Positions 34,673 through 48,348 are shown, counted from the stretch's first letter. The stretch: DNA of 64,000 bases from Tragulus kanchil (GCA_022376925.1 JAIOJX010000005.1:96011001-96075000); one strand, 5' to 3'. Program-made: numbers and translations. The notes: generated by a model from the sequence alone, not told the origin.

Positions 34673-35078
34673 TGTCCCTGTTGCTGCTATATTTTAAAGT
34701 ATCAAAGAATTAGGTACTTTTTAAAGGAAGATATAATTTTTCTGATTTACAGTGACAAATTATCTTGAAATCTATCATTCTCCTAAGATTTAAAAACTAA
34801 GTACATAAAACATTATCAGATCATGTCACTTATGATTTTATAGTATATTGCATTTTTATTTAAGCCAAAAAGCAGAATTTTAGGCAGAGCTAATTCATTC
34901 TGTAAAGAAGTAAGCTTCATTTTAAGATGATTTTTATCCAACATTTAAGAATGATCAATTTTGATTAAAATTTATTAAATTTTTTCCACAATGATTCAAA
35001 AAGACAAATTTAGACATCTAAAACTTACTCAAAAGAAAAATAATCCAAGTTATTTCTGTAATGCTTTGGACTTCAGAA
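34673..35078. other. Unique AT-rich DNA, nothing recognised
   Basis: No gene or nameable repeat. Confidence 0.5.
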
Positions 35079-35270
35079 GAGCTTCCCTGGTGGCTCAGTG
35101 GTAAAGAATCCACCTGCCTAGACTATGCGTTCCACATCAAGAGAAGCCAAACAATGAGAATGCTGTGCACATCAAGGAAAAGTTACTCCTGCTTGCGAAA
35201 ACTAGAGAAACCCTGCACAAAGCGATAAAGACCCAGAGCAAGCAAAAATAGAAAGAAAAAATTTTGAAAT
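35079..35270 (+). mobile_element. CHR-type SINE, sense, decayed
   Basis: Head gagcttccctggtggctcag is followed by a body with agagaagccaaacaatgaga, actagagaaaccctgcac and gataaagacccagagcaagc, in the order of the CHR SINE body. The region after the head is shortened. Confidence 0.8.
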
Positions 35271-35284
35271 GGGTATATATTTTT

Positions 35285-35625
35285 AAAAAACAGCTGATTT
35301 CTCAACAGAAACTAAATATGAGGGCCAGAAGGCAGTGTGATGATGTACTTCAAGTGCTAAAGAAGAAGAAGAAGAAAAAAAAAAAAACACTGTCAATCAA
35401 GAATTCTATATCTGGCTAGACTGTCCTTTAGAATGAGGAATAAATTAAGATAATCTCAGATAAACCAACTTGAAGGAGTTTGTGACAAGCAGACCTGCCC
35501 AACAAGAAATGTAGGAGAATTTCTTCAATATACAAGGAACACGAGACAGTAATTTGAAGCCACACTAAGGAATAAAGAATTCTGGTCAAGTTAACACCAA
35601 AGTCAAAGATAACACCAGTACTGTA
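35285..35625 (+). mobile_element. Old L1 (L1ME-type) 3' fragment
   Basis: The text around aagaattctatatctggcta, gatgaggaataaattaag-like and gacctgcccaacaagaaatg corresponds to a well-known old L1 ORF2/3' stretch in sense orientation. A GAA-rich run lies inside it near 35362. Its right part is included in duplication K. Confidence 0.65.
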
Positions 35626-36086
35626 TGTTGGACTTGTAGCTTCTCTTTTCATTTACTGTGCATTTCCGAATGAGGAAATAGAATGGGTAAATGGTAATTG
35701 CTTGATCACTAAGAGGCAGGATCCTTTAGAAGAGATGGAGCATCAGAAAATGGGAAAAACTATGTCTAAGTTCAGGTTAATGGATCTTGATTCGTGAGAC
35801 TGCATCAGTTGATTTTGGGTGGAGCCTAAGAATTTGAAAATCTTTTAGCTTTTGAAAGTTTGAATTATTTTTTCAGTCAGATAGTTTCCCCTTAAAGATG
35901 CCTTCATCAAGATGCCTTTCTTGATGCTTTCCTCACATGTTTAAAAATGGTCCATTTTGTATATTCTGGTGATTGAAATAAAAACTGAAATGATTTTCAT
36001 CCTAACATTCTACATTATTATGAGTGATAATGAGATTTAGATAAAGTTCTTTGGTCAACCCAGAGAGATCTAATTCATAAATGAAA

Positions 36087-36182
36087 AAATATATATTATA
36101 TATTATATATAATTATATATTATAATATAATTATATATAATATATAATATATATTATTATATATATATAACATATATATTAT
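36087..36182. repeat. TA-rich low-complexity block
   Basis: Almost 100 bases made only of A and T apart from one C, with many nested short palindromes. It is repeated at 37165-37260 by duplication K. Confidence 0.9.
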
Positions 36183-36212
36183 AATCTCTCCTTTATTCTC
36201 AAAGGAGAGATT
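36183..36212. other. Perfect 12 bp inverted repeat with 6-base loop
   Basis: Arms aatctctccttt (36183-36194) and aaaggagagatt (36201-36212) pair perfectly around attctc. It follows the TA-rich block directly. A T run follows the right arm, but in vertebrate intergenic DNA this is not evidence of a terminator. The duplicate is at 37261-37290. Confidence 0.9.
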
Positions 36213-37685
36213 TTTCTGCCCACTCTATAGAGAAAAAACAAAACAAAACAAAAAAACAAAATTGAAGTATCCATATAATCTCACAGCTTGATTTTATATT
36301 TTAGAACCCACAAAAATGTACTGGAAGAAAAATTATAGGCATTATTATTTAACACAGTGGGAGTGACTTGTTTGAAATTCTTCTGAGATCAAGGAGTTGC
36401 TTACTAAAGAGTACATTTTCCTATACCTGCATTGTAAAATCTGTTGAGTCAAACAAAAGCAGTGTTAAGAATCACACTGTGAAAATGAGGCAATGGTCAA
36501 AGCTAATGGGTTGAGTGGGTCTAGTAAATACTGTTTGGGCATAATGGATCTAAAGTTTTCAAAGCTATATTTGTTTACTATATATTAGCATAAAAATTTT
36601 CTTCAATATACAAGGAACACGAGACAGTAATTTGAAGCCACACTAAGGAATAAAGAATTCTGGTCAAGTTAACACCAAAGTCAAAGATAACACCAGTACT
36701 GTATGTTGGACTTGTAGCTTCTCTTTTCATTTACTGTGCATTTCCGAATGAGGAAATAGAATGGGTAAATGGTAATTGCTTGATCACTAAGAGGCAGGAT
36801 CCTTTAGAAGAGATGGAGCATCAGAAAATGGGAAAAACTATGTCTAAGTTCAGGTTAATGGATCTTGATTCGTGAGACTGCATCAGTTGATTTTGGGTGG
36901 AGCCTAAGAATTTGAAAATCTTTTAGCTTTTGAAAGTTTGAATTATTTTTTCAGTCAGATAGTTTCCCCTTAAAGATGCCTTCATCAAGATGCCTTTCTT
37001 GATGCTTTCCTCACATGTTTAAAAATGGTCCATTTTGTATATTCTGGTGATTGAAATAAAAACTGAAATGATTTTCATCCTAACATTCTACATTATTATG
37101 AGTGATAATGAGATTTAGATAAAGTTCTTTGGTCAACCCAGAGAGATCTAATTCATAAATGAAAAAATATATATTATATATTATATATAATTATATATTA
37201 TAATATAATTATATATAATATATAATATATATTATTATATATATATAACATATATATTATAATCTCTCCTTTATTCTCAAAGGAGAGATTTTTCTGCCCA
37301 CTCTATAGAGAAAAAACAAAACAAAACAAAAAAACAAAATTGAAGTATCCATATAATCTCACAGCTTGATTTTATATTTTAGAACCCACAAAAATGTACT
37401 GGAAGAAAAATTATAGGCATTATTATTTAACACAGTGGGAGTGACTTGTTTGAAATTCTTCTGAGATCAAGGAGTTGCTTACTAAAGAGTACATTTTCCT
37501 ATACCTGCATTGTAAAATCTGTTGAGTCAAACAAAAGCAGTGTTAAGAATCACACTGTGAAAATGAGGCAATGGTCAAAGCTAATGGGTTGAGTGGGTCT
37601 AGTAAATACTGTTTGGGCATAATGGATCTAGTTAAATTTTTGTTTACTATAATACTTAATAAGCATAAAAAATAATATTTCATAT

Positions 37686-38102
37686 TTGTATATGTACATC
37701 TTTTATGTTAGATTTCAACTTACCCATGAAGGTAATCCTTCAGGACATATTATATTAAAGTCATTATAACAAATAGTTTCTGTTTAGCAAGTATGCATAT
37801 ATGGAAATTATTTGACAGGCCAGTAAATACATGGTACAGTTTTGGCTGATTAGAACTCTTGTTACCTGAAAGAGACAAAGAAATTGTATTCAAATAAGGA
37901 AAAGCTGATAATTTCAGTATTATTTTTTATTGACTTAGTCGCTTATCCACTGCAGAACTCACTAATTTAACACAAATTATAAATCACAAACCAGCTTCCA
38001 ATGTACAGTTATTTAAAAATAAAAAGCAATTCGTAAATGATACTGATTGGAAAAGTCGATATTTTAAATAAAAAGAAGTTGTAGAAAAATTTTAAAATAA
38101 AT
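37686..38102. other. Unique AT-rich DNA, nothing recognised
   Basis: No gene or nameable repeat. Confidence 0.5.
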
Positions 38103-40280
38103 TTAATAAGCAGAACATACATATAAGTTAAATCCTGAATTGACTGATTTTTGTTTTACTTCGAGATTTGTTTTAATATTTAAATATACAGCACTCAAGA
38201 AAGAAGTTTTGCCAAGAAGGCAATCCTCATAGGATACAACTATCATTTACTCTCACACTTGCCAGAGGCTAGTTGTAAACAAATGTTTATTAATGCAGAA
38301 GCTCCTACAGAGACTGTGTCTTTTTCTTTGTTCACTGTCCTTTTCTATATTCTGTTCTGTTCTCACAACTCACAAATTTTCTAAATTGTTTTCCAATGTC
38401 AGGCATACTTTCTCCAAGCATTAAAATTCTGAGAAAGGCATACATTTGTTTTCAAAAATAAAAAAAAATACAAAGCACTCAGAACTTTTATATGCAGATT
38501 GAAAGAATCCAACAAATTTGTATGAGAACATTTCTGTCTTTAATAGATACAGGCCCATAACTTGGATTTTAATGAGAAATATTTGAAATTGCTTTTACTG
38601 TAATATGAAGATTCAGTAGCAAAATGCCTGAGCTCAGTTTTCTAGGGGTAATGGGGTCCTTATAATTCCATCACCTTTTATTCCCACATGCAATGAAAAC
38701 ACATAAGCATCGGAAGATAAGGCATTTTCACTACCCCATGCTATTGTGTGTTCTGGATTCATCTATAGAATGGAGAGGCTTATTGTAAAAATACTTTCTG
38801 AAGATTATAATTATTTCCCTTCTGTTTTTCTATTCCAATAGGGTCCCCAGATGCCAGTGATTCATATATGGCTTTAAAGGCTTCTAAAAACTTCCTGACA
38901 TTACATGCAGAAAATGCTCTTTCATTTAAGAGCTCCTGTTATCACATTTTCAAAGAGGTTGTGACTATTAAATATGGACTAAAATAATTGGCCCAAAAAA
39001 ATCTGATCTAGACATTAGGACAGTACTACTCAGTATCTCTCTGTAGAAGATGTTTGGAAACAGGCATAATTAGATTCATCCCTCACACCACACACAAAAG
39101 AACCACTCCAAATGTGTTAGAAAAATAAATACTGAAGCCTGCAAGTCTTGAAAGAAAATAGATGTGAAAATAAATGTTAATTCTCTTAAAATGTTAATAA
39201 GCAGAACATACATATAAGTTAAATCCTGAATTGACTGATTTTGTTTTACTGAGATTTGTTTTAATATTTAAATATACAGCACTCAAGAAAGAAGTTTTGC
39301 CAAGAAGGCAATCCTCATAGGATACAACTATCATTTACTCTCACACTTGCCAGAGGCTAGTTGTAAACAAATGTTTATTAATGCAGAAGCTCCTACAGAG
39401 ACTGTGTCTTTTTCTTTGTTCACTGTCCTTTTCTATATTCTGTTCTGTTCTCACAACTCACAAATTTTCTAAATTGTTTTCCAATGTCAGGCATACTTTC
39501 TCCAAGCATTAAAATTCTGAGAAAGGCATACATTTGTTTTCAAAAATAAAAAAAAATACAAAGCACTCAGAACTTTTATATGCAGATTGAAAGAATCCAA
39601 CAAATTTGTATGAGAACATTTCTGTCTTTAATAGATACAGGCCCATAACTTGGATTTTAATGAGAAATATTTGAAATTGCTTTTACTGTAATATGAAGAT
39701 TCAGTAGCAAAATGCCTGAGCTCAGTTTTCTAGGGGTAATGGGGTCCTTATAATTCCATCACCTTTTATTCCCACATGCAATGAAAACACATAAGCATCG
39801 GAAGATAAGGCATTTTCACTACCCCATGCTATTGTGTGTTCTGGATTCATCTATAGAATGGAGAGGCTTATTGTAAAAATACTTTCTGAAGATTATAATT
39901 ATTTCCCTTCTGTTTTTCTATTCCAATAGGGTCCCCAGATGCCAGTGATTCATATATGGCTTTAAAGGCTTCTAAAAACTTCCTGACATTACATGCAGAA
40001 AATGCTCTTTCATTTAAGAGCTCCTGTTATCACATTTTCAAAGAGGTTGTGACTATTAAATATGGACTAAAATAATTGGCCCAAAAAAATCTGATCTAGA
40101 CATTAGGACAGTACTACTCAGTATCTCTCTGTAGAAGATGTTTGGAAACAGGCATAATTAGATTCATCCCTCACACCACACACAAAAGAACCACTCCAAA
40201 TGTGTTAGAAAAATAAATACTGAAGCCTGCAAGTCTTGAAAGAAAATAGATGTGAAAATAAATGTTAATTCTCTTAAAGA
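38103..40280. repeat. Tandem duplication L (copies 38103-39190 and 39191-40280)
   Basis: Offset 1087-1091. Copy 2 has lost one T and three further bases near its left end (39239-39252). The rest agrees. The right 215 bases of each copy occur a third time at 41249-41465. Confidence 0.97.
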
Positions 40281-42420
40281 TGTCATGGAAGGTATTTATT
40301 TTAACTACGACTTAAAAATCTAGATGCAAAAAAAAAACTAAGTTTAACCACTTAGAAAGGCAAAAAAAGTTGAAATAGAAAAAAAATACTAAACAAAATC
40401 AAATGTTACGTAAGAGCAACTATTTGCAGGTATTATCATAAAAAACATTGATATCTAGAAATATTAAGAATCTAAAATCTGAGGATAGTAATAGAACAGA
40501 AGTCCAGTAAAAACAGAAGTGGAAAAATATGAAGAGATAGTTTTAAAACATCTAAATATGACATTTAAACCCAGGAAACTATTCTCACCTTGACCCCTAT
40601 AAAGCAAACAATACTATTATATTCTTGGTTGCATCATTTATCAAAAATTTTATCACCTATTATTATTTTATCAAATTCAAAATGTGATAAAACCTCTGTT
40701 GTATAGGGAAAGAGATGTACATTAACATATGTGCGTTTATACATAATAAGAAAGTTAAAAGTAAGAAGGAATTGTCAGAAATACAAGCAAATAAAATAGT
40801 AAAGTTTAAAATGCCCATTTTGCAACCATTCTACTAGTAATCAACTTGAGCAAGAATCATTAAGGGATGCTAAGATTAAAGGACAATTATTTATAGCATT
40901 CACCTTCATATTACTTACTTATCGTGAGTAAAGTAAAAAATAAAACTAATTTAACCATGGAAAGTTGAATAGTACAACTTACTTTAGCTAAGTGATCAAA
41001 GCTAATATCACTGATAAAGAACCAAACTGTTATCATGCCCCTAATAAGATGCGGTGAAATAAACACAACAGTATTCATACAGTATTCTTAGTAAAAATAC
41101 ATAACCTTGATCTATATAATTATGCAAAACTAAGATGAACATGCTTCAAAAATACTAACCTATTCATTTAAATAACAGCAAGGATAGAAAGGCTGAGAAA
41201 TGGTTCACAACAGAGACTAAATGTGAAGCTTAAAATTGATAGTCTTTTGGACTAAAATAATTGGCCCAAAAAAATCTGATCTAGACATTAGGACAGTACT
41301 ACTCAGTATCTCTCTGTAGAAGATGTTTGGAAACAGGCATAATTAGATTCATCCCTCACACCACACACAAAAGAACCACTCCAAATGTGTTAGAAAAATA
41401 AATACTGAAGCCTGCAAGTCTTGAAAGAAAATAGATGTGAAAATAAATGTTAATTCTCTTAAAGATGTCATGGAAGGTATTTATTTTAACTACGACTTAA
41501 AAATCTAGATGCAAAAAAAAAACTAAGTTTAACCACTTAGAAAGGCAAAAAAAGTTGAAATAGAAAAAAAATACTAAACAAAATCAAATGTTACGTAAGA
41601 GCAACTATTTGCAGGTATTATCATAAAAAACATTGATATCTAGAAATATTAAGAATCTAAAATCTGAGGATAGTAATAGAACAGAAGTCCAGTAAAAACA
41701 GAAGTGGAAAAATATGAAGAGATAGTTTTAAAACATCTAAATATGACATTTAAACCCAGGAAACTATTCTCACCTTGACCCCTATAAAGCAAACAATACT
41801 ATTATATTCTTGGTTGCATCATTTATCAAAAATTTTATCACCTATTATTATTTTATCAAATTCAAAATGTGATAAAACCTCTGTTGTATAGGGAAAGAGA
41901 TGTACATTAACATATGTGCGTTTATACATAATAAGAAAGTTAAAAGTAAGAAGGAATTGTCAGAAATACAAGCAAATAAAATAGTAAAGTTTAAAATGCC
42001 CATTTTGCAACCATTCTACTAGTAATCAACTTGAGCAAGAATCATTAAGGGATGCTAAGATTAAAGGACAATTATTTATAGCATTCACCTTCATATTACT
42101 TACTTATCGTGAGTAAAGTAAAAAATAAAACTAATTTAACCATGGAAAGTTGAATAGTACAACTTACTTTAGCTAAGTGATCAAAGCTAATATCACTGAT
42201 AAAGAACCAAACTGTTATCATGCCCCTAATAAGATGCGGTGAAATAAACACAACAGTATTCATACAGTATTCTTAGTAAAAATACATAACCTTGATCTAT
42301 ATAATTATGCAAAACTAAGATGAACATGCTTCAAAAATACTAACCTATTCATTTAAATAACAGCAAGGATAGAAAGGCTGAGAAATGGTTCACAACAGAG
42401 ACTAAATGTGAAGCAGTTGA
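40064..42420. repeat. Tandem duplication M (copies 40064-41248 and 41249-42420)
   Basis: Offset 1185, the longest period in the window. The right tip of copy 1 (41229-41248) is an altered form of the sequence from 42414 onward. It overlaps duplications L and N, so 38103-44530 is a chain of three linked pairs. Confidence 0.97.
40145..40345 (+). mobile_element. Possible old L1 ORF2 fragment, sense (three duplicated copies)
   Basis: The order gattcatccctcacaccaca, caaaagaaccactccaaatg, then tgtgaaaataaatgttaa and further text resembles the old L1 ORF2 stretch that follows the RT. It is weak and frameless. The same text is at about 39060-39190 and 41340-41530, through duplications L and M. Confidence 0.4.
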
Positions 42421-44530
42421 TAAAATTTGAGTATAGCCTTCATATTAGATAAATGGTATTACTCATTATATAGCATCCTAATTTTGGTAACTGTGTTTTG
42501 TTTATGTAAGAGAATTTTCCTGATATGCTGACTGGAGATAATTAACTCTACACTAAAATTAAAACATAAAGTTTAGAGACAGTATCATTCACCTATGTTA
42601 TGTGTCTTTTTTTGAAAATAGTAAGTAATAAAAGTAGTCATTATTTCAATCCACAAAATGCTGTTATTGTACCATATCCTAATAGATAATAACAGAAGAA
42701 ATAATACTATTATTAGGGCATAAACTATCTCAAACCTTGTTTATATTGCAAAAAAATGTAATCCTTATTTCCTAAATAAAGCTCAGGGAAAAAAAAATAA
42801 GTAATCACACTTCTAAAAAGAGCTTATGTAAGTTTACCACTTTGTGCACCATTTCTCATCTAGAAGCACTGAGGTTGGGACTGGGCCAAAGTAAGTTTAT
42901 TTTCTAGGGTTTATCATATAATACTAAAACCTTCCTAGTTGAATGAACTGGGCTATGAACTTGAATGAAACTCTAGTTAAAAATAAGTCTTACTTTGTCA
43001 AGCATAAATAAATTAGATAATAGACAAGCAAACATTTTGCTTACTCTATTCTCAATAATACAGCAGATGATGTATAGAGTTAAAAGTTTAAGAGTTTATG
43101 GACTAGTTGGAAAATTAACATATAAGGGACATTTAGGGTAATTTGAGAAAACAGTAGAAAGCTATATTTGTGTCTTCTCCTTTATCTAATATTTAGAGAT
43201 TTACCTTAAAGTTTTCCTACTCCAGCATTTTATATATGTTACATTTCATGGTGTTATAAGTATTAAATTTTATAATTTTGTATGTTAAATTTTGTGATTT
43301 GTAAATAACCCATGCCAATTCTTCCCATGAAAGAAGTGTCTTGAACATAGTTAATGTTAGTGTCTTCATCACTTAAAAAAAAAAATTTTTTAGAACAAAT
43401 TTGTGTATTTTAATTTGAAAAAAACATGCTTCAAAAATACTATCCTATTCATTTAAATAACAGCAAGGATAGAAAGGCTGAGAAATGGTTCACAACAGAG
43501 ACTAAATGTGAAGCAGTTGATAAAATTTGAGTATAGCCTTCATATTAGATAAATGGTATTACTCATTATATAGCATCCTAATTTTGGTAACTGTGTTTTG
43601 TTTATGTAAGAGAATTTTCCTGATATGCTGACTGGAGATAATTAACTCTACACTAAAATTAAAACATAAAGTTTAGAGACAGTATCATTCACCTATGTTA
43701 TGTGTCTTTTTTTGAAAATAGTAAGTAATAAAAGTAGTCATTATTTCAATCCACAAAATGCTGTTATTGTACCATATCCTAATAGATAATAACAGAAGAA
43801 ATAATACTATTATTAGGGCATAAACTATCTCAAACCTTGTTTATATTGCAAAAAAAAAATGTAATCTTTATTTTCTAAATAAAGCTCAGGGATAAATAAA
43901 GAAGTAATCACACTTCTAAAAAGAGCTTATGTAAGTTTACCACTTTGTGCACCATTTCTCATCTAGAAGCACTGAGGTTGGGACTGGGCCAAAGTAAGTT
44001 TATTTTCTAGGGTTTATCATATAATACTAAAACCTTCCTAGTTGAATGAACTGGGCTATGAACTTGAATGAAACTCTAGTTAAAAATAAGTCTTACTTTG
44101 TCAAGCATAAATAAATTAGATAATAGACAAGCAAACATTTTGCTTACTCTATTCTCAATAATACAGCAGATGATGTATAGAGTTAAAAGTTTAAGAGTTT
44201 ATGGACTAGTTGGAAAATTAACATATAAGGGACATTTAGGGTAATTTGAGAAAACAGTAGAAAGCTATATTTGTGTCTTCTCCTTTATCTAATATTTAGA
44301 GATTTACCTTAAAGTTTTCCTACTCCAGCATTTTATATATGTTACATTTCATGGTGTTATAAGTATTAAATTTTATAATTTTGTATGTTAAATTTTGTGA
44401 TTTGTAAATAACCCATGCCAATTCTTCCCATGAAAGAAGTGTCTTGAACATAGTTAATGTTAGTGTCTTCATCACTTTGAAAAGAAAAACAAAACAATCT
44501 TATTTTTAGGAACAAAGTTGTGAAAATTGT
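42321..44530. repeat. Tandem duplication N (copies 42321-43418 and 43421-44530)
   Basis: Offset 1100-1103. The right tip of copy 1 (43375-43420) is an altered form of 44477-44530. A few length differences occur in A runs, for example near 42752 against 43852 and near 42790 against 43895. I see no transposon in the unit. Confidence 0.96.
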
Positions 44531-45109
44531 GGGAACAATTATTACTTTAACTGTTTTTTAGTCTTGCTATTTCAATAGTAAAAGCATAGTATTTCAGTCA
44601 GTGCCTTCTGTAATGAACTTTTACATGACCTGAAGGTAAATCATCATTAGAATGTAAAGTCAGGGAGATCCATTTAGATTGGGATAAGCATTAAGAATTT
44701 GAGAAATATGGGACTAAAAATATTGATTAGGTTTAAAGGCAAAAGACAAGGGCTGTGAAAGTGGACAGCATGACAGTTAAATTCAATGAAGAAACCTTTA
44801 GGACAATTTGAGAAAGTGTAATTATGTATCAGAAAATTTGCAGAATGTTCCTAGAATTCACAAAAGAATGGGTAATTTAGAATCTATGTCTTTCACCTCC
44901 TTGAGAATATTTTCTTTTACAAATTCTTTCTGAATTCTTCCTTGCATAAAATGTTGAATATTTATATTATCTTAAATGAAGGTATATCTTTTTAATGTAT
45001 AATTGCTATATAGATATAATATTCAAAACAAAAATTGCAAAAGGAATTTGTAGAGTGCTCAACAAATACATCGTAATTAAACCTCGTTTATTTTTAAGTT
45101 CTCTTTTAT
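44531..45109. other. Unique AT-rich DNA, nothing recognised
   Basis: No gene or nameable repeat. Confidence 0.5.
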
Positions 45110-45848
45110 ATTTCACTGACTTTTACATGCTAGGTGCTAGACTTGCATCTTCTTGATAACCTTTTGGTAATTTCTAAATTAATAACCAGTGCTGTTAGGT
45201 AACCAAAGAAAAGTCACCATTATCCAGCAGACTAAATGAAATACAATAGATTAATTTGGACATCTGCAAAACAGAGATACTTTTCACCTATAATGAGGTG
45301 GAAAGTCATGTAAACAAAGGTCTTCATAGGCATAGTTGAAACTGCAAAGTTTAGATAGTACTCTGATTTAACAGGATGATTAAGCATAGTTCAATGTAAG
45401 GAAGCCCTTTATATGTTCTTACCATCACCATATACTTTTGCTTGTTTCAGTGAAGAGTTAACAGATAAGAATAACCAAACAAAAAGAAAATCTTTAAGAC
45501 TAGAAATACAAAAACTCACAGATGTGCCTGCAGGAAAAATTTCTTTATAAGAAGATTATTTGTATGCAGGAGCCACTGCCAAAGGACCAACAGATACTTC
45601 CCTTCAGATAATATTTGTTTTCCTGTGAACCAAATGCACTATTACCTTCAAAAGTTTCCTGAATAATACATCATTCTTTATGAAAATTATTTCAATTGAC
45701 TTCCTTTAAAACAAAATTAGAAGCAATTAGAATTTTTAAATTGACTTTAAGCTTATGATATTATTATCTGATATTAGTTTTAGTCGGTGGTGCATCTAAT
45801 TTAGTCTAGACTGTCCAGAGTGGAGATTTGCCATTCTTTTTAACTTGT

Positions 45849-46166
45849 TTTTCAGTCACTCAGTCGTGTCTGATTCTTTGCGACCCCATGAACTGCAGCA
45901 CACCCGGATTCCCTGTCCTTCACTGTCTCCCAAAGTTTGCTTAAACTCATGTCCATTGAATCGATGTCATCCAACCATCTTATTCTCTGTTGCCCCCTTC
46001 TCCTCCTGTTCCCAATCTTTTCCAGCAACAGGATCTTTTCCAATGAGTAGGCTCTTCACATCAGGTGACCAAAGTATTGGAGCTTCAGTTTAAGCATCAG
46101 TCCTTCCAATGAATATTCAAGGTTGATTTCCTTTAGGATTGACTGGTTTGATCACCTTGCTCTCCT
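45849..46166 (-). mobile_element. BovB LINE 3' fragment, antisense
   Basis: Begins with ttcagtcactcagtcgtgtc and follows the BovB order to gattgactggtttgatcacc. On the minus strand, 45852-46043 encodes a frame ending in [26 protein letters not shown], the typical BovB C-terminus. It lacks all catalytic domains. It is repeated at 47007-47324. Confidence 0.9.
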
Positions 46167-47006
46167 TTTTGATTACCTAGTGCCTGAATCACATTTTCTG
46201 CTTTGAGAATTCATCACTTCATGAAATGGGAGCTTGCCTTACACTGTAAAGGCTGAAGATGCCATATACTTCACTGACTTTTACATGCTAGGTGCTAGAC
46301 TTGCATCTTCTTGATAACCTTTTGGTAATTTCTAAATTAATAACCAGTGCTGTTAGGTAACCAAAGAAAAGTCACCATTATCCAGCAGACTAAATGAAAT
46401 ACAATAGATTAATTTGGACATCTGCAAAACAGAGATACTTTTCACCTATAATGAGGTGGAAAGTCATGTAAACAAAGGTCTTCATAGGCATAGTTGAAAC
46501 TGCAAAGTTTAGATAGTACTCTGATTTAACAGGATGATTAAGCATAGTTCAATGTAAGGAAGCCCTTTATATGTTCTTACCATCACCATATACTTTTGCT
46601 TGTTTCAGTGAAGAGTTAACAGATAAGAATAACCAAACAAAAAGAAAATCTTTAAGACTAGAAATACAAAAACTCACAGATGTGCCTGCAGGAAAAATTT
46701 CTTTATAAGAAGATTATTTGTATGCAGGAGCCACTGCCAAAGGACCAACAGATACTTCCCTTCAGATAATATTTGTTTTCCTGTGAACCAAATGCACTAT
46801 TACCTTCAAAAGTTTCCTGAATAATACATCATTCTTTATGAAAATTATTTCAATTGACTTCCTTTAAAACAAAATTAGAAGCAATTAGAATTTTTAAATT
46901 GACTTTAAGCTTATGATATTATTATCTGATATTAGTTTTAGTCGGTGGTGCATCTAATTTAGTCTAGACTGTCCAGAGTGGAGATTTGCCATTCTTTTTA
47001 ACTTGT

Positions 47007-47324
47007 TTTTCAGTCACTCAGTCGTGTCTGATTCTTTGCGACCCCATGAACTGCAGCACACCCGGATTCCCTGTCCTTCACTGTCTCCCAAAGTTTGCTT
47101 AAACTCATGTCCATTGAATCGATGTCATCCAACCATCTTATTCTCTGTTGCCCCCTTCTCCTCCTGTTCCCAATCTTTTCCAGCAACAGGATCTTTTCCA
47201 ATGAGTAGGCTCTTCACATCAGGTGACCAAAGTATTGGAGCTTCAGTTTAAGCATCAGTCCTTCCAATGAATATTCAAGGTTGATTTCCTTTAGGATTGA
47301 CTGGTTTGATCACCTTGCTCTCCT
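47007..47324 (-). mobile_element. Duplicate of the BovB fragment at 45849-46166
   Basis: Carried by duplication O; the 63-codon C-terminal frame is identical. Confidence 0.9.
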
Positions 47325-47431
47325 TTTTGATTACCTAGTGCCTGAATCACATTTTCTGCTTTGAGAATTCATCACTTCATGAAATGGGGAGCTTGCCTTA
47401 CACTGTAAAGGCTGAAGATGCCATATACTTC

Positions 47432-47795
47432 CTAGCCTTGAAGTTATGCCATGCCCACCTATATCATGTGACAAACTTTGTCTATCTCATGTTTTCACTC
47501 TAGAATTTGATTTCTATAATGTGGTAACTACATCTTGCCATCTTTCTTGCCTGATGTCTGCATCTATTTCAGATACCTATTATGGGTAGAAGTGACAGAA
47601 ATTCTAGCAGCAGTTCATATTAGTTGCATAAGATGTGTTCTCTGTGGCATCTTTACCCAAAGGTGATGCAAGTGATATTTTCACAGTACAAGATCTACAG
47701 AATAAAACAGAGTTAATTCGTCTATTTGTCTTTGAATACATCTCTATAAATTGCTGCTCTCAGTTTTTCCTGGTATATTATGGAGCAAAGAACTA
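47432..47795. other. Unique DNA, nothing recognised
   Basis: No gene or nameable repeat. Confidence 0.5.
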
Positions 47796-48009
47796 AGAAC
47801 TTTGACCAATAATGAGCATGTTCAAGCAGTTTGCTTCTGATTAGTATTTGTAAATAGATAGCCACGGTTGAGTTGGAAATGATTCCGCTTATAAAAATTA
47901 AAGAGCAAAAAACAAAAAAAAAAATAAAGAGCAGTTGACATTAAAGTAAAAAACGTACTACTCCTCTTTATAGTCCTCTCCTATCATTGCTAGGAAAAAC
48001 TCCATTTTT

Positions 48010-48348
48010 TTCTTATGTGTATATATATATATATATACAGAGAATATAACTCTATATAACTCTCTCTATATATAACTATATATATATAGTTATTTTTGTG
48101 GCCACTTATATTGATCTTTCATTAATTTATCTTTTGTTCTTTGGCCTGTATGGGTCTCCCATCGCAGTGGCCTCTCTCGTCACAGAGCACCAGCCCTGGG
48201 CACATGCGCTCCAGAGCTCTGGCTCAGTAGTTGGACACATCAGTCCAGCCACTCAATGGCACGTGGGATCCTCTCAGGCCAGGGATTGAACTGTCGCCCC
48301 TTACACTGCAAGGTGGTGTCCTTACCCACTGGACCACTAGGGAAGCCC
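48010..48348 (-). mobile_element. tRNA-headed ruminant SINE (family copy 5) with TA-expanded tail
   Basis: Antisense SINE ending in the usual ggaagccc. The flanks repeat aaactccattttt at 47997-48009 and, with one change, at 48349-48361. The former A tail has become a block of about 90 bases with many TA steps (48010-48095). It is repeated at 49110-49448. Confidence 0.85.

Larger units (their letters stand above)
35520..37685. repeat. Tandem duplication K (copies 35520-36600 and 36598-37685)
   Basis: Offset 1078. The right end of copy 1 (36552-36600) is an altered version of 37630-37685. Inside the unit the copies agree, including a long TA-rich block and an adjacent hairpin. Such a low-complexity block is hard to assemble, yet the join lies 400 bases away from it. 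Confidence 0.97.
45110..47431. repeat. Tandem duplication O (copies 45110-46272 and 46268-47431)
   Basis: Offset 1158. This is the cleanest join: copy 1 ends and copy 2 begins at a shared ttcactgac-like stretch with little visible damage. One G is extra in copy 2 near 47390. The unit carries a BovB fragment, so that fragment appears twice. Confidence 0.97.

Noticed and set aside
36183..36220. Hairpin plus T run as an intrinsic transcription terminator
   Set aside because: This is vertebrate intergenic DNA with no gene upstream, so bacterial-type termination does not apply.
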